From: Parabacteroides sp. TM07-1AC
GTDB taxonomy: Bacteria; Bacteroidota; Bacteroidia; Bacteroidales; Tannerellaceae
Direction: 5' to 3'
Assembly: GCF_003480915.1 (NCBI RefSeq)
Contig: NZ_QUKD01000010.1
Span: 62,001 to 126,000, forward strand
DNA: 64,000 bases
Positions 45,293-55,355 of this stretch are shown here, one piece after another. A program made the position numbers and the translations under genes. The notes under the pieces are model-generated. The model was not told the DNA's origin, did not search any database, and was given only the letters and a program-made list of their open reading frames with translations. Each line of letters begins with the position of its first letter. Within the stretch, counting starts at the first letter, position 1.

Positions 45293-47740
45293 TCAATCAG
45301 ACAACGGATTCAAGTCATTCATTCTTTTATAAATATGTTGATTTTCCTTTGTAGACGGATTAAGCATAACAGGGATTGGCAACTGATAAGTTTCAACCAA
45401 TCGGTCTATTTGTTCTACTTTCACGGCATTCCGGTCAAACATGATATCAAAATCAAATACCATTTTACCCGGACAATCGACTAAAAAATTAACTACCCAT
45501 ACATTATTATATAGCATAGCATAAAGATCCTTATTTTCCGGAGCTGTTTTAATTCGCGAACAAAAATGATGTCCTCCGAAATTTATTAAAGGAGTTGAAA
45601 CAGAAGACCAAATTCGACTTCCATCCTTTGCCCCATATTTAACCCAGTTGTCTGTAACGAAAAAGTCTTTACAGGAATTAGGCAAATGGTCTTCATAAGG
45701 GACAAAAGGTACTCCCCCATTTGTCGCTAACAATTGATCGGCTTCTTTGGGAAAAGGAAATCTAAGATAAAAGATTTCCGGATCTTCTGAAGAAATTCTG
45801 TCAAATACAAAATTAATGTGTATACGCGGAATTTCTTTAAATATCTCAGCCGTACGTACCATACCTTTTACCCTGGGGTGATTGAGCGGTTGAGAAATTA
45901 ACCAACTATGAGGTGTTTCAGTTATAGTTGCTTTTCCCGCAGCCGAAGCCCAAAGCTCACTTGTTATGTCCTTTACCTTCGTACTTCTGGCACTATCATC
46001 CAAATGTATGTACTCACCTAACGACCAGCGGTTTGAATCTTTGATATCCAATGTCATAAAATCAGCCAGACCTTCTGTGAATAATGGTTGATTCATTCCT
46101 TTCCAAATAGCAGAAGTGATCCAGTTGTTTGCATCGAATGTTAGTACCGGCAGATCTGATACCGTTTTTTCTACAATAGACTCTTCCTTCTGTAAATGAA
46201 AATATTTATAACTTTCCGGCTGAAAATTTTCTATCCAGAAACGTGTACCCTTTTCATTATGCAAAGGAATAATCTGTCCCGTCTCCACTTCTTTCACTGA
46301 TTTATAATCTATCCCTCTGAAGCCATATTCTTCAAGAACAACCCAACCAGTATAGGGTGTTTTGCCAGTATTAGCAACATATAAACCTCCATCCTTCAGA
46401 GAATAAGCAGTTCTTAACTGGCGGGCAAGAAGCCACTTGGCTCTCTCCAAAGGATGATATGCAAATGTTCCCTTTTCGTTTAACTGTCCCATATTAAATA
46501 AGCTGTATGGATTACTAGATGTCTCATTGGAGGCAAATGTATGTTCGTAATAACGGCATAACATACGATTGATCTCTTTAACTTCCTGGTTTACTCCATC
46601 TTTACTATTTCCCCATACAGGTGATTCGGCTGCTTTAACAAAAAGTTTTGCTTGTCGAGCCGCTTGAAGCTCCCTGGGAGATGCCGCCAGGCCAAAGGAC
46701 CACCAGTCCTGCCATTCACCGGACAACGTTTCTATCTGATTGCCGGCTTCTTTCTCAATCCTCTCCATTGCATTTGCTGCTGTTGTCAGATTCAGATATG
46801 GCTTCAGTCCCAGTTCATTCCATTTTTTCACGAAAGGAAGCAATTCAGCTGTAGGCCCGTCATTATCCATCCTCCACTGGTTCGTGAAAGAAATCGTTAT
46901 AAAATCATAGGAATATCCTTTTTTCCTTAATTCCTCAATACGCTCAATGCACCTTTTATTCGCTTTTCTCACAGAGGTCTCATCGGCATTCAGCATATCT
47001 CCCTGACGAGGCCATGAAAACTGGGTTTCATTAGCCTGGTGTTGTCCCATACGCCACTCCTTATCTGCAAAAAACACATATCCTTCCCAATAAGGATATC
47101 CGGCCCACACCAATAATTTCCGGTTATCCGGCATTTTCCACCAAAAGGCTGTAGGCAATTTAAACGGCGATCCTCCCCAATGTGGATTGATACCGGTCCA
47201 AATGTACCGGATACCTTTATCCAGCAACCGTTTTGCTGCCGCACGCGGAAAACCGTTTACATCATGTTGCATACCTATCTGTGGAGTTATGGCGCTATCC
47301 AGTTCCTTCGGGATCCAGTCAAACATCTCATCCCACAAATTACTATTGATAAACGGAGCAATATGGAAAGGCATGTTATTCACTGCTATCTGTCCGTTCT
47401 TTATCATTTTCAGCATATCCTTTCTGCGTGAGGCGGAAGCCTCTTTCCACCATAAATAGAAAGGATCCAGCGCTTCGGCTGTCCACGTAAAACGTTCTCC
47501 GGGTTTATTATGCTGACTTTCCAAAGCCAAATCCAATGCTACATCGAGATATCTTTTATGTAAATCCACCGCTATTACAGGATGATCTGTATACCCATAA
47601 TCTGTATGAGTACAGTGTACTATATCTACGTACTTAATACCTAGGGTATCCCGCTTGTTGTCGGATATATCGCTTTTCAGAGTAGCCTGCGCACAAAATG
47701 CGCAGGACAACACTGATAATACAATCAAAACATGTTTCAT
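45293..47740 (-). CDS. GH38-like glycoside hydrolase (alpha-mannosidase superfamily, DUF5054-related)
   Basis: The frame is open from 47809, but the ATG at 47740 opens a signal peptide (MKHVLIVLSVLSCAFCAQA), so I use that (815 residues). The N-terminal domain has VHCTHTDYGYTDHP, GMQHDVNGFPRAAAKRLLDK and WTGINPHWGG, the layout of the GH38 catalytic domain; DUF5054 proteins look the same. A large beta-domain follows. Alpha-mannosidase activity is inferred, and the substrate could be host N-glycans. It is the last gene of the SusC/SusD operon, 26 bases after SusD. Confidence 0.82.
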   Translation of the reverse strand: MKHVLIVLSVLSCAFCAQATLKSDISDNKRDTLGIKYVDIVHCTHTDYGYTDHPVIAVDLHKRYLDVALDLALESQHNKPGERFTWTAEALDPFYLWWKEASASRRKDMLKMIKNGQIAVNNMPFHIAPFINSNLWDEMFDWIPKELDSAITPQIGMQHDVNGFPRAAAKRLLDKGIRYIWTGINPHWGGSPFKLPTAFWWKMPDNRKLLVWAGYPYWEGYVFFADKEWRMGQHQANETQFSWPRQGDMLNADETSVRKANKRCIERIEELRKKGYSYDFITISFTNQWRMDNDGPTAELLPFVKKWNELGLKPYLNLTTAANAMERIEKEAGNQIETLSGEWQDWWSFGLAASPRELQAARQAKLFVKAAESPVWGNSKDGVNQEVKEINRMLCRYYEHTFASNETSSNPYSLFNMGQLNEKGTFAYHPLERAKWLLARQLRTAYSLKDGGLYVANTGKTPYTGWVVLEEYGFRGIDYKSVKEVETGQIIPLHNEKGTRFWIENFQPESYKYFHLQKEESIVEKTVSDLPVLTFDANNWITSAIWKGMNQPLFTEGLADFMTLDIKDSNRWSLGEYIHLDDSARSTKVKDITSELWASAAGKATITETPHSWLISQPLNHPRVKGMVRTAEIFKEIPRIHINFVFDRISSEDPEIFYLRFPFPKEADQLLATNGGVPFVPYEDHLPNSCKDFFVTDNWVKYGAKDGSRIWSSVSTPLINFGGHHFCSRIKTAPENKDLYAMLYNNVWVVNFLVDCPGKMVFDFDIMFDRNAVKVEQIDRLVETYQLPIPVMLNPSTKENQHIYKRMNDLNPLSD

Positions 47741-47766
47741 GTAAATACAAATTAAAATATGAATTA

Positions 47767-49782
47767 CTATTTTATATCCGTTGCCCCTTGGTTGGCAACC
47801 ATAGGCCAACCCGGATTTTGATAAATAGGCGAGTTAGAAACATCACCTCCTCCGGCAGAAATCATAAAATGCTGCATTGCAATCGGATATAAATAATGAG
47901 CCATCGTCCATTTATACCCGTCAATTGCCAACGACTTCGAATTTATCTCATAAGGTCTCAGATATTTGCTTAACTCAGGAGAAGACACATTCGCATTGGC
48001 CAAATCGCGTCCATAGATCAATTGACTAGTACCATTCTTGTCTTTATACCAGTCTTGCATGGTGCCCCATAATTTAAAACCCTCTATATGGTAAGGAGTG
48101 GTCATCATCTGATCCATTGCTCTCCATCTTTTCAAATCCATAAAGCGTAAAGCTTCAGCCATTAACTCACACCGACGTTCACGGCGGATATTATATAATG
48201 TAGCATCGATCAGAGATCCGGCGGAATAAGCTCCCCAGTCGTTTTTAGCTTCTTCCGCCATATTAGTTGCCGCAATTGTCAAATTATAATCTTCGTTTAC
48301 ATTTGCCCGGCGACGGATTGCCTTCCAATAGGCCGATGCCGTATTATCGATCGATCCGGTCTTTTCATAACAAGCTTCAATATAATTCAAATAAGCTTCT
48401 ACTCCCCTAAAAGTAATAGAACCGGTAAAACCACCTCCGTTTACACATTGAGCCTGATCGAAACTACCCCCTTTTCTCAAACTATAGCCTGTAGAATAAG
48501 TTCCTTCAGCCGATGGTTTCAATATTTCAGGATAAGGTTCAATAGGTATGGCGAAATCGCCTTCACTGGATTCATAAAGGATATTTTTCTGACCCGGTTC
48601 TTTTAAGAATAATGTCAACCGGTCGTCTCTATCCTTACGTACATCGAATATTGTTTCATCTCCCGCATATCCCGAACCGGAAACATATACAGGTAATCCG
48701 TTATTCATCAAAAAGCCATCAACCATTCCACGTGTCAATCCAATGCCATAGTTTCCATGTTGTGCATCTACCGGAACATTATGTGTGACTCCCAGCCCTT
48801 TATTATATTGCCGCCAGAGGAGCACCTCGCTGTAACCTGACATGTCTACATCGCTAAACATCTCTACGTAAGGGTTTATCGGGTCGGTAACGCTTTGTTG
48901 CAAAATTCCATTATTAGAAACCAGTTGAACATTGTCAGCCACAAGTTTTGCCGATTCCATTGCAATACTCAAAAAATAATCTATCTCCGCATCGATATCG
49001 CCCGACTGAAAAGTATAAGACGCATTATACTCTTTCTCTTTTCCCGGCCATCCCGGTCCATTAGGAACAAACGCCGTATTTTTAAAATACTTCAACCAAG
49101 TACCTTCATAAAGGGCAACTCTTGATTTAAAAAGCAATGCGACTTCTTTAGATATCCTGTTTTTATTTTTATCCAGATTATTAGCCATTAATACAATGGC
49201 AGAATCCAGGTCTGAAATAATAAAACGGGCAACTTCCGTATGAGGAGCACGTTTACTGGCCTCTACCAAAGGCTCCATCTGATCAGGAAGCACATCCCGG
49301 ATAATCGGATAATCACCAAACAATTGCATTCTTTTAAAATATTCGTGAGCCCGCAGGAAATAAATTTCACCAATATAATGGTTGATATACTCTTTATTCC
49401 CTGTTATTTCTCCGGATTTCCATTTAGGTAATACATTTCCCAGAAAATAGTTACAGCTATATATCACACTGAAGTTCCAGTTATTGGCATCATTCTGCTC
49501 TACCTTCCATTGTCCCGGAACATACTTGTTATCGTATGTCTTACTTGCCATATTATCAGTATTCCTATCTTCCCCGAAAGAGCCATATCCTCCACTATGA
49601 GAAGGAAGAACCGTCGGATACAAGCCATTGGCATAAGCTGCTAACTGGGATTCTTCCGTCAGATACTTTTCTGGCGTCACCAAAGATAAAGGAGACTGAT
49701 CCAGATAATCATTACAAGACGCTAGAGTGGTTGTCAATACAATAGAGAAGACAGACCTTATTATATTATTTATTTGTTTCAT
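47767..49782 (-). CDS. SusD/RagB-family surface glycan-binding lipoprotein
   Basis: 671 residues. Lipoprotein signal with lipobox LASC near residue 23, then SusD-type TPR helices. NDYLDQSPLSLVTPEKYLTE at the start, RAHEYFKRMQLFGDYPII, and the C-terminal region with ERRCELMAEALRFMDLKRW are SusD family marks. It binds the incoming oligosaccharide at the cell surface and delivers it to the SusC channel encoded 13 bases upstream. The glycan is unknown; the linked GH38-like enzyme suggests mannose-containing chains. Confidence 0.96.
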   Translation of the reverse strand: MKQINNIIRSVFSIVLTTTLASCNDYLDQSPLSLVTPEKYLTEESQLAAYANGLYPTVLPSHSGGYGSFGEDRNTDNMASKTYDNKYVPGQWKVEQNDANNWNFSVIYSCNYFLGNVLPKWKSGEITGNKEYINHYIGEIYFLRAHEYFKRMQLFGDYPIIRDVLPDQMEPLVEASKRAPHTEVARFIISDLDSAIVLMANNLDKNKNRISKEVALLFKSRVALYEGTWLKYFKNTAFVPNGPGWPGKEKEYNASYTFQSGDIDAEIDYFLSIAMESAKLVADNVQLVSNNGILQQSVTDPINPYVEMFSDVDMSGYSEVLLWRQYNKGLGVTHNVPVDAQHGNYGIGLTRGMVDGFLMNNGLPVYVSGSGYAGDETIFDVRKDRDDRLTLFLKEPGQKNILYESSEGDFAIPIEPYPEILKPSAEGTYSTGYSLRKGGSFDQAQCVNGGGFTGSITFRGVEAYLNYIEACYEKTGSIDNTASAYWKAIRRRANVNEDYNLTIAATNMAEEAKNDWGAYSAGSLIDATLYNIRRERRCELMAEALRFMDLKRWRAMDQMMTTPYHIEGFKLWGTMQDWYKDKNGTSQLIYGRDLANANVSSPELSKYLRPYEINSKSLAIDGYKWTMAHYLYPIAMQHFMISAGGGDVSNSPIYQNPGWPMVANQGATDIK

Positions 49783-49795
49783 GGTTTTCTACAAA

Positions 49796-52700
49796 TTACA
49801 AATTAACACTCAGACCCAAAGAGATGGTTTTAGATAACGGATACACACTACCACTGTAACTATCTCCATTCTTCCAACCTCCATCAATTGTTTCAGGGTC
49901 AAATATTTTACTCATCCGGGTTCCGGTCCAAAGATTCTCTCCCGATATATAAAAACGTAGTTTACTTATATGAATCCTCTCTGTTAACGAGTTAGGCAAT
50001 GTATAGCCAATTTGTAGATTCTTTAAACGAATATAAGAGGCATGTTGCAAATAGCGAGTTTGAGTTTGCAGATTCTTCCCATTACCAAAATTAGGTCTGG
50101 GATAATACGAATCCAAATTTTGACCTAATGGATGATCTGCGCTCAAACGAAAATAATCTTCATGCTGAACAAACCCTGTAGATGCCCACTGATTACCAGT
50201 AGCCCCCCAGAAGAAATAACTACCCTGGAAATAATCACGTTTCATTATTCCCTGGAAAAATGCTCTGAAGTCAAAACCTTTCCAGTCAGCATTCAGATCG
50301 ATACCAAATTGATAACGAGGGGTCGAGTTTCCTATCTTTTTCAAATCACCATGACTATTCAGGGTATTTGCTCCGTTATCTATTTTGCCGTCTCCATTAA
50401 TATCGGCAAACATTATATCGCCAGCCTCCCATTTATTACCCAATGCATCTTGTCCTCCGTTTGGAAGTGAAGCCAGGTAAGTGTCCATTTCTTCCTGCGA
50501 TTTTGCGATACCGAGAGTTGTATATCCCCATATCTCTCCCATCATTTGTCCGGTACGATACGTATCCAATCTTCCGGTTGTATTCGGATAACGGGTAATC
50601 TTTGTCTGAGAATCAGATAATATGAACTTCAGTCCATATCCGAGTCCATTTTTTAAACGGTCTGTCCATGCGATTTCAAAATCAAAACCATAGGTTCTTA
50701 AGTCTGTATTATTCGCTTTCGGGACAGCCGTACCTAAACTGACCGGTAGCTCAGGAGCCGGACCAACCATATCCAAAGTATTTCTAGTGTAATAATCAAA
50801 AGAAGATGTCAGGCGGTTGTTGAATGCACCGATATCCAAACCTATATTCCACGACTTCACTCTTTCCCAGGTTAATAAAGAACTGATAAGTCCCGGAGCC
50901 AATGCAGTATTAGGCTTAGCACCGTTAATCAGCCAACTGCCATTATTTGCCTTTACATCCATAATCTGATAAGTAGGATACCACGAACTCGTATTTTGAT
51001 TTCCCAATTCGCCATAAGAGCCTCTCAGCTTCAATGTCCCCACATAGTCAGCCAAAGTTTCCCAGAACTGCTCACGAGCGATATTCCATCCCAACGAGAA
51101 TGAAGGGAATAAATTCCAACGCTGTTCCTGTCGGTAACGGGAAGTTCCATCATACCTTAAATTTACTTCTGCCAGATATTTTCCATTAAAATCATAATTG
51201 ATACGACCAAAGAAACCTGCAGTTGTCCAACGTTGATATTCACCATTCACAGCAGGTGTCACCATACCTCCGTTACTATCAGTTCCTGTTGTCAGGTCTA
51301 CTGACGGTAAAGATGGGATAATGATGCCGTCCCGTTGTAATCCGAAAGCCGATTTCCTCATCATTTCAGACTGAAAACCGAACATTCCTTTAAAATTATG
51401 TCCCGATGCAAGGGAATGGCTATACTCTGTATAGGCATTTATATTCATGTAGTTTTCTTTCAGTTGATCCTCATGCACATTCGATGCTGTCTGATACAAA
51501 TAAGGTTCACCGTTCACATCATGATTAAACAATTGCTGACTATCCCAATGACGATTAGCTGATTTAATTCGGTAATTAAAATCAACATACGTTTTCCAGT
51601 TCTTTATCGGTTCAATTGTCAATTGTCCCTGTTGGTAAAGATAATCGGTCTGAGTCCGATCCCGTCCGCCATCACGCAATCCTAAAGCCGGTGAAGGAGT
51701 AGAATAAAGATATCCGTTAGGGTCATATAAAACCAGGGTAGGCCATCCCTGCCGGGCTACATCCGAAAAGAAGGTCTCGGTCAAAGCAGAAGGACGTCCG
51801 AAATCCTCACGTATAAAACGATTACTATAATTCAGGGTAACCCAGTCATTTAACTTAATATTCATTTTAGCAGTTGCAGAATACCGATCATAGGTGTCCT
51901 GATTAAATACCATCAGACCATTTTGATCCAGATAGTTAAGCGAAGCATAATAATTAATACGTTCACTACCGCCATTTACGCTAAAATTATGTTCCTGTGA
52001 AAAAGTCCAGTCTCTATATAAAGCTTTATACCAATCCACATTATCATTACCATCAGAATATCCATCAGCCCAATACTGAGGATTGGTAGGACGGGGAATA
52101 GTAGAATTGGTTATTTTACCCTGCTGATAATCAAGAATACGCTGAAGGTGATCCGGAGAGAATTGCGGTTGTTGCCCATTATTAGTACATGCATCATTAA
52201 AATAAAGAGCAAATGTATACGAATCCATCATCTCTGGAAGCATTGTCGGTTGATTCCAACGGAAACTATTGTTATAGTTAATTACAGGTTTACCGGTTTT
52301 ACCCGTTTTTGTCGTTACCAAAATAACACCGAACGGGGCACGCGAACCATAAACCGAAGAAGCAGCAGCATCCTTCAAGACGGATATATTCTCTATATCC
52401 TGAGGATTGATAGCATTAATATCCCCTTCCATCCCATCGATAAGGATAAGAGGTCCTCCCGTTGAACCATCTCCAATAGTAGCCGTTCCACGAATATTTA
52501 TACTGGCCCTGTTCTCCAATCCTCCATTATTCTGTACGATCTGTAAACCGGGAACCATTCCTTGCAATGCCTGGGCGGCAGTCATTACAGGCCGTGCTTC
52601 CAAAGCTTCTGCATTTACCGTACCAACAGCACCTGTCAAGTTCACTTTTTTCTGAGTACCAAACCCGATAACTACCACTTCATCCAGCTTTTGTGTATCT

Positions 52701-53284
52701 TCTTCCAGCATTATTGAAAAAGTGCGTCGTGAACCAACTGGAACTTGCTGCTTGGAGTAACCGATATAAGAAACAATTAATACGGCATCTTGACCAGGCA
52801 CCTTTAAATTAAAATGCCCATCCATATCGGTTACAGTTCCGCTGTTCGATCCTTGAATGACAATACTTACTCCAATCAGAGGTTCTCCTTTACTGTCAGT
52901 TACCGTACCTGAGATTTCCGAATCCTGCTGATGTACGACAGGAGATGCCTTGGGCATAATAACAATCCTGTTATTATCCAGAATCTTATAAGTTACCGGG
53001 GAACTTGAAAACAAAAAATTAAGAATATCTTCCATCTTCTTGTCTTTCACATTGAGAGAGACCTTTCTTTCTAAATCAAGAAACTGATCATTATAAAAAA
53101 AACGGAATTCACTCTGACTCTCTAACTTATCAAACATTTCCTTCACTGTGATATCCACATAGTTCACAGTAAATTTCGTATTCTGCGAATATACAGAAGC
53201 CGAAACACCCATAATAAATATCAAATTGAACACTAGAAATAACTTCATTATGCGCAATTGTTTTTTTTGTTCAATGCTTTTCAT
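49796..53284 (-). CDS. SusC/RagA TonB-linked outer-membrane transporter with STN domain
   Basis: 1162 residues. Signal peptide (about 1-34), STN domain (about 36-108), CarboxypepD_reg-like domain (about 122-205), TonB-box region LDEVVVIGFGTQ, plug with GLENRASINIRGTATIGD and ILIDGMEGDINAINPQD, and a long beta-barrel. It should import an oligosaccharide together with the SusD partner. The N-terminal STN domain is the part that signals to the FecR anti-sigma encoded upstream. The leader between fecR and this gene holds a stable hairpin (53361-53393). Confidence 0.96.
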   Translation of the reverse strand: MKSIEQKKQLRIMKLFLVFNLIFIMGVSASVYSQNTKFTVNYVDITVKEMFDKLESQSEFRFFYNDQFLDLERKVSLNVKDKKMEDILNFLFSSSPVTYKILDNNRIVIMPKASPVVHQQDSEISGTVTDSKGEPLIGVSIVIQGSNSGTVTDMDGHFNLKVPGQDAVLIVSYIGYSKQQVPVGSRRTFSIMLEEDTQKLDEVVVIGFGTQKKVNLTGAVGTVNAEALEARPVMTAAQALQGMVPGLQIVQNNGGLENRASINIRGTATIGDGSTGGPLILIDGMEGDINAINPQDIENISVLKDAAASSVYGSRAPFGVILVTTKTGKTGKPVINYNNSFRWNQPTMLPEMMDSYTFALYFNDACTNNGQQPQFSPDHLQRILDYQQGKITNSTIPRPTNPQYWADGYSDGNDNVDWYKALYRDWTFSQEHNFSVNGGSERINYYASLNYLDQNGLMVFNQDTYDRYSATAKMNIKLNDWVTLNYSNRFIREDFGRPSALTETFFSDVARQGWPTLVLYDPNGYLYSTPSPALGLRDGGRDRTQTDYLYQQGQLTIEPIKNWKTYVDFNYRIKSANRHWDSQQLFNHDVNGEPYLYQTASNVHEDQLKENYMNINAYTEYSHSLASGHNFKGMFGFQSEMMRKSAFGLQRDGIIIPSLPSVDLTTGTDSNGGMVTPAVNGEYQRWTTAGFFGRINYDFNGKYLAEVNLRYDGTSRYRQEQRWNLFPSFSLGWNIAREQFWETLADYVGTLKLRGSYGELGNQNTSSWYPTYQIMDVKANNGSWLINGAKPNTALAPGLISSLLTWERVKSWNIGLDIGAFNNRLTSSFDYYTRNTLDMVGPAPELPVSLGTAVPKANNTDLRTYGFDFEIAWTDRLKNGLGYGLKFILSDSQTKITRYPNTTGRLDTYRTGQMMGEIWGYTTLGIAKSQEEMDTYLASLPNGGQDALGNKWEAGDIMFADINGDGKIDNGANTLNSHGDLKKIGNSTPRYQFGIDLNADWKGFDFRAFFQGIMKRDYFQGSYFFWGATGNQWASTGFVQHEDYFRLSADHPLGQNLDSYYPRPNFGNGKNLQTQTRYLQHASYIRLKNLQIGYTLPNSLTERIHISKLRFYISGENLWTGTRMSKIFDPETIDGGWKNGDSYSGSVYPLSKTISLGLSVNL

Positions 53285-53360
53285 ATATTTGTAATAGTTT
53301 TAAGTTTGACTTACCGGCTTATGACTAGTACTCCGGAAGTCAGATTCATAAATTAAATTT

Positions 53361-53393
53361 TGGGTGTGAAAGGTCTGCCAACCTTTCATGCCC
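53361..53393 (-). other. Hairpin in the leader between fecR and susC
   Basis: GGG ... TGAAAGGT pairs with ACCTTTCA ... CCC with a two-base internal mismatch. A T-run follows only on the plus strand, whereas both genes are on the minus strand, so it is not a normal terminator for them. It may be an mRNA processing or stability element. Confidence 0.4.
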
Positions 53394-53440
53394 ACTTTTT
53401 TTCACATTCATACATTCCCCATAGGCAGTCCTCCTTTATT

Positions 53441-54505
53441 TTATTGTTTAATTAATTTCTCAAATTTCTCCTGTTGTTTCAGGTTCATCTTTATAATCAC
53501 TTGTCCATTATCCATAGAATAGTCAATAGGAGATGTTAGTTTCACCATATCCAAAACTTCTTCAAGAGTTTCATCTACAATTGTTCCGCTAAATGTATGT
53601 TGTTGCAATTTATCTGCCGGATAAGTAAGAGTTACATGGTACCGGCTTTCCAGCATTTTAAAGAAATTCCCCAATGGTTCTTTTCTTATAGTCCATCGGG
53701 ATTCTTTCCAGGTAGTATATTGAGCTGAAGGAGCATTCTCTACCGTAAAGTGATTCTCCCCTTTCAGATAGGAAGCAACCTGGTTGGGAGTCAATGTGAC
53801 TGAAGTGACTTCTTTTCCATCGACAGAGTGAGCCGTTAACAACACGGATCCCTCCTCCAATGCTGTTTCCACTTTATTATCTTCCGGATACGACCTGACA
53901 TTAAACATAGTACCTAAAGCCTGAACTGTGATTCCGGAAGTATGAACAATAAAAGGCAATTCCCTATTTTTTGCCACAACGAAATAAGCTTCCCCTTCCA
54001 GTTGAATATCACGTTCGCTTACACCATAATTCTTTGAATACCGGACATTCGATCCGGAGTTAAGCCATATACGCGTACTGTCAGGCAATGTTATATAGGC
54101 TTTGGATTTATCGGGAGTCGACATTTCGACCAGCATTGTAACATCGGAGGTATCTTTTTCCCAATAACCTTTACTGATAATACCTAACGAAAATGCCAGA
54201 ATTAGCATCGCTGCTATTCGCAGCCAGGGTTTCAGGCGGATAATAGAAAATACCGGAGTTTTCTTCTTTACAGAAATTGCTTGCAACACATTCGTCCAGG
54301 CCTCATTGGCATCAAAATCCGGTTTATCTTTCAAAATGGAGGATACTTGCCAGATTCCACTTATTTCTTTCACTAGATTCCGGTGCTCCGGAGCTTCCTT
54401 CATCCAATGCTCTAAACGGTCTCTGTCCTTTCCGGAAAGAGTACCTGACAGATAATCGATCAATAACTGTTTGATGTGATCCGGTATATTATTTTTATCT
54501 TCCAT
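53441..54505 (-). CDS. FecR-family anti-sigma factor of the SusCD locus
   Basis: 354 residues from the ATG at 54505 (an upstream in-frame ATG at 54529 would add eight residues). Cytoplasmic anti-sigma region (1-90), one membrane helix (about 95-112), periplasmic FecR domain (about 130-230, with LPDSTRIWLNSGSNVRYSKN) and a C-terminal DUF4974 domain (about 280-350). It holds the sigma factor encoded 90 bases upstream until the STN domain of SusC reports substrate. The order sigma, anti-sigma, SusC, SusD, enzyme is the standard ECF-regulated PUL. Confidence 0.94.
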   Translation of the reverse strand: MEDKNNIPDHIKQLLIDYLSGTLSGKDRDRLEHWMKEAPEHRNLVKEISGIWQVSSILKDKPDFDANEAWTNVLQAISVKKKTPVFSIIRLKPWLRIAAMLILAFSLGIISKGYWEKDTSDVTMLVEMSTPDKSKAYITLPDSTRIWLNSGSNVRYSKNYGVSERDIQLEGEAYFVVAKNRELPFIVHTSGITVQALGTMFNVRSYPEDNKVETALEEGSVLLTAHSVDGKEVTSVTLTPNQVASYLKGENHFTVENAPSAQYTTWKESRWTIRKEPLGNFFKMLESRYHVTLTYPADKLQQHTFSGTIVDETLEEVLDMVKLTSPIDYSMDNGQVIIKMNLKQQEKFEKLIKQ

Positions 54506-54595
54506 GTCTATTCTATATGATGCGCACATATTTGTTGTGCTCTATATAGAATGACACACATTTTTTATTCCGGTTTACAAAGAGATGGATTATTT

Positions 54596-55198
54596 TTACA
54601 AAAAAGGATGAATTATTAAAATAAGATATGGAAAATAGTCTGACAGCTCCTTCCTCAATTTAGTTAAAGACCTAAATATTTGCGACTTAACAGCACCCAC
54701 CGATAAGTTAAGTTTTTTAGCAATTTCTTCATTCGAATAGTTTTCAATCCTACTAAGAATAAATATTTCACGGCATTGGGGAGGAAGAGTTTCCACTACT
54801 TTTTTTATTTTTTCATCCAACTCCCCCACCAGAAGAAGATCCATAGGGTAATCGTCGGAAACTGGATGATATGATGCATTTTCATCAGAGAGTATAATAT
54901 CCAAATCAGAAGAAATCATTTCTGTCTTCTTCTTTTCCCTCTGTAAATAATTGATGCAATGATTACGAACGCTTTTGTATAAATATCCATCCAGGGATAT
55001 CTCTATTCTTAAATCAGTACGTTTCTCCCATAAATTGATAAAAACATCATTCACAATGAGTTTTACCTGTTCCGAATCATGAATATAACCATTAGCGTAA
55101 ATACATAAACGATTATAATAAGTCTTGAATACAATTTCGAAAGATTTAATATCCCCCGATCGAATTGATTCAATCATATAAGAAGCAAGTTTATCCAT
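54596..55198 (-). CDS. ECF sigma factor of the SusCD locus
   Basis: 200 residues. Region 2 has FKTYYNRLCIYANGYIHD and VNDVFINLWEKRTDL. Region 4 has LPPQCREIFILSRIENYSNE followed by an HTH ending in SVGAVKSQIF. It is the first gene of the minus-strand locus, preceded by a well-formed TTTG-N19-TAAGTTTG promoter. It is expected to activate susC and downstream genes. It is clearly distinct in sequence from the other ECF sigma at 14248-14799. Confidence 0.95.
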   Translation of the reverse strand: MDKLASYMIESIRSGDIKSFEIVFKTYYNRLCIYANGYIHDSEQVKLIVNDVFINLWEKRTDLRIEISLDGYLYKSVRNHCINYLQREKKKTEMISSDLDIILSDENASYHPVSDDYPMDLLLVGELDEKIKKVVETLPPQCREIFILSRIENYSNEEIAKKLNLSVGAVKSQIFRSLTKLRKELSDYFPYLILIIHPFL

Positions 55199-55253
55199 TC
55201 GCTCAATTAAATTTATAAGGTAACAAACGATCTCCTGAGTATAAAAAAGTAAA

Positions 55254-55284
55254 CAAACTTACACAATACTTTCTTTATACCAAA
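55254..55284 (-). promoter_or_regulatory. Promoter of the PUL sigma gene (TTTG-N19-TAAGTTTG)
   Basis: On the minus strand TTTG (55281-55284) is followed by a 19-base spacer and TAAGTTTG (55254-55261), a complete match to the Bacteroides primary-sigma promoter in both boxes and in spacing, 56 bases before the sigma ATG. Confidence 0.75.
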
Positions 55285-55355
55285 AGTGACACCTGATTAT
55301 AATCGCGGCATCACTTTTGAAACTATTGAAACTTATGGCAAAACAAAAACGAATA

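Noticed and set aside
53284..53291. Plus-strand TATATTTG as an antisense promoter into susC
   Set aside because: The nearest TTTG is only 14 bases upstream, spacing is wrong, and AT-rich leaders give such matches by chance.
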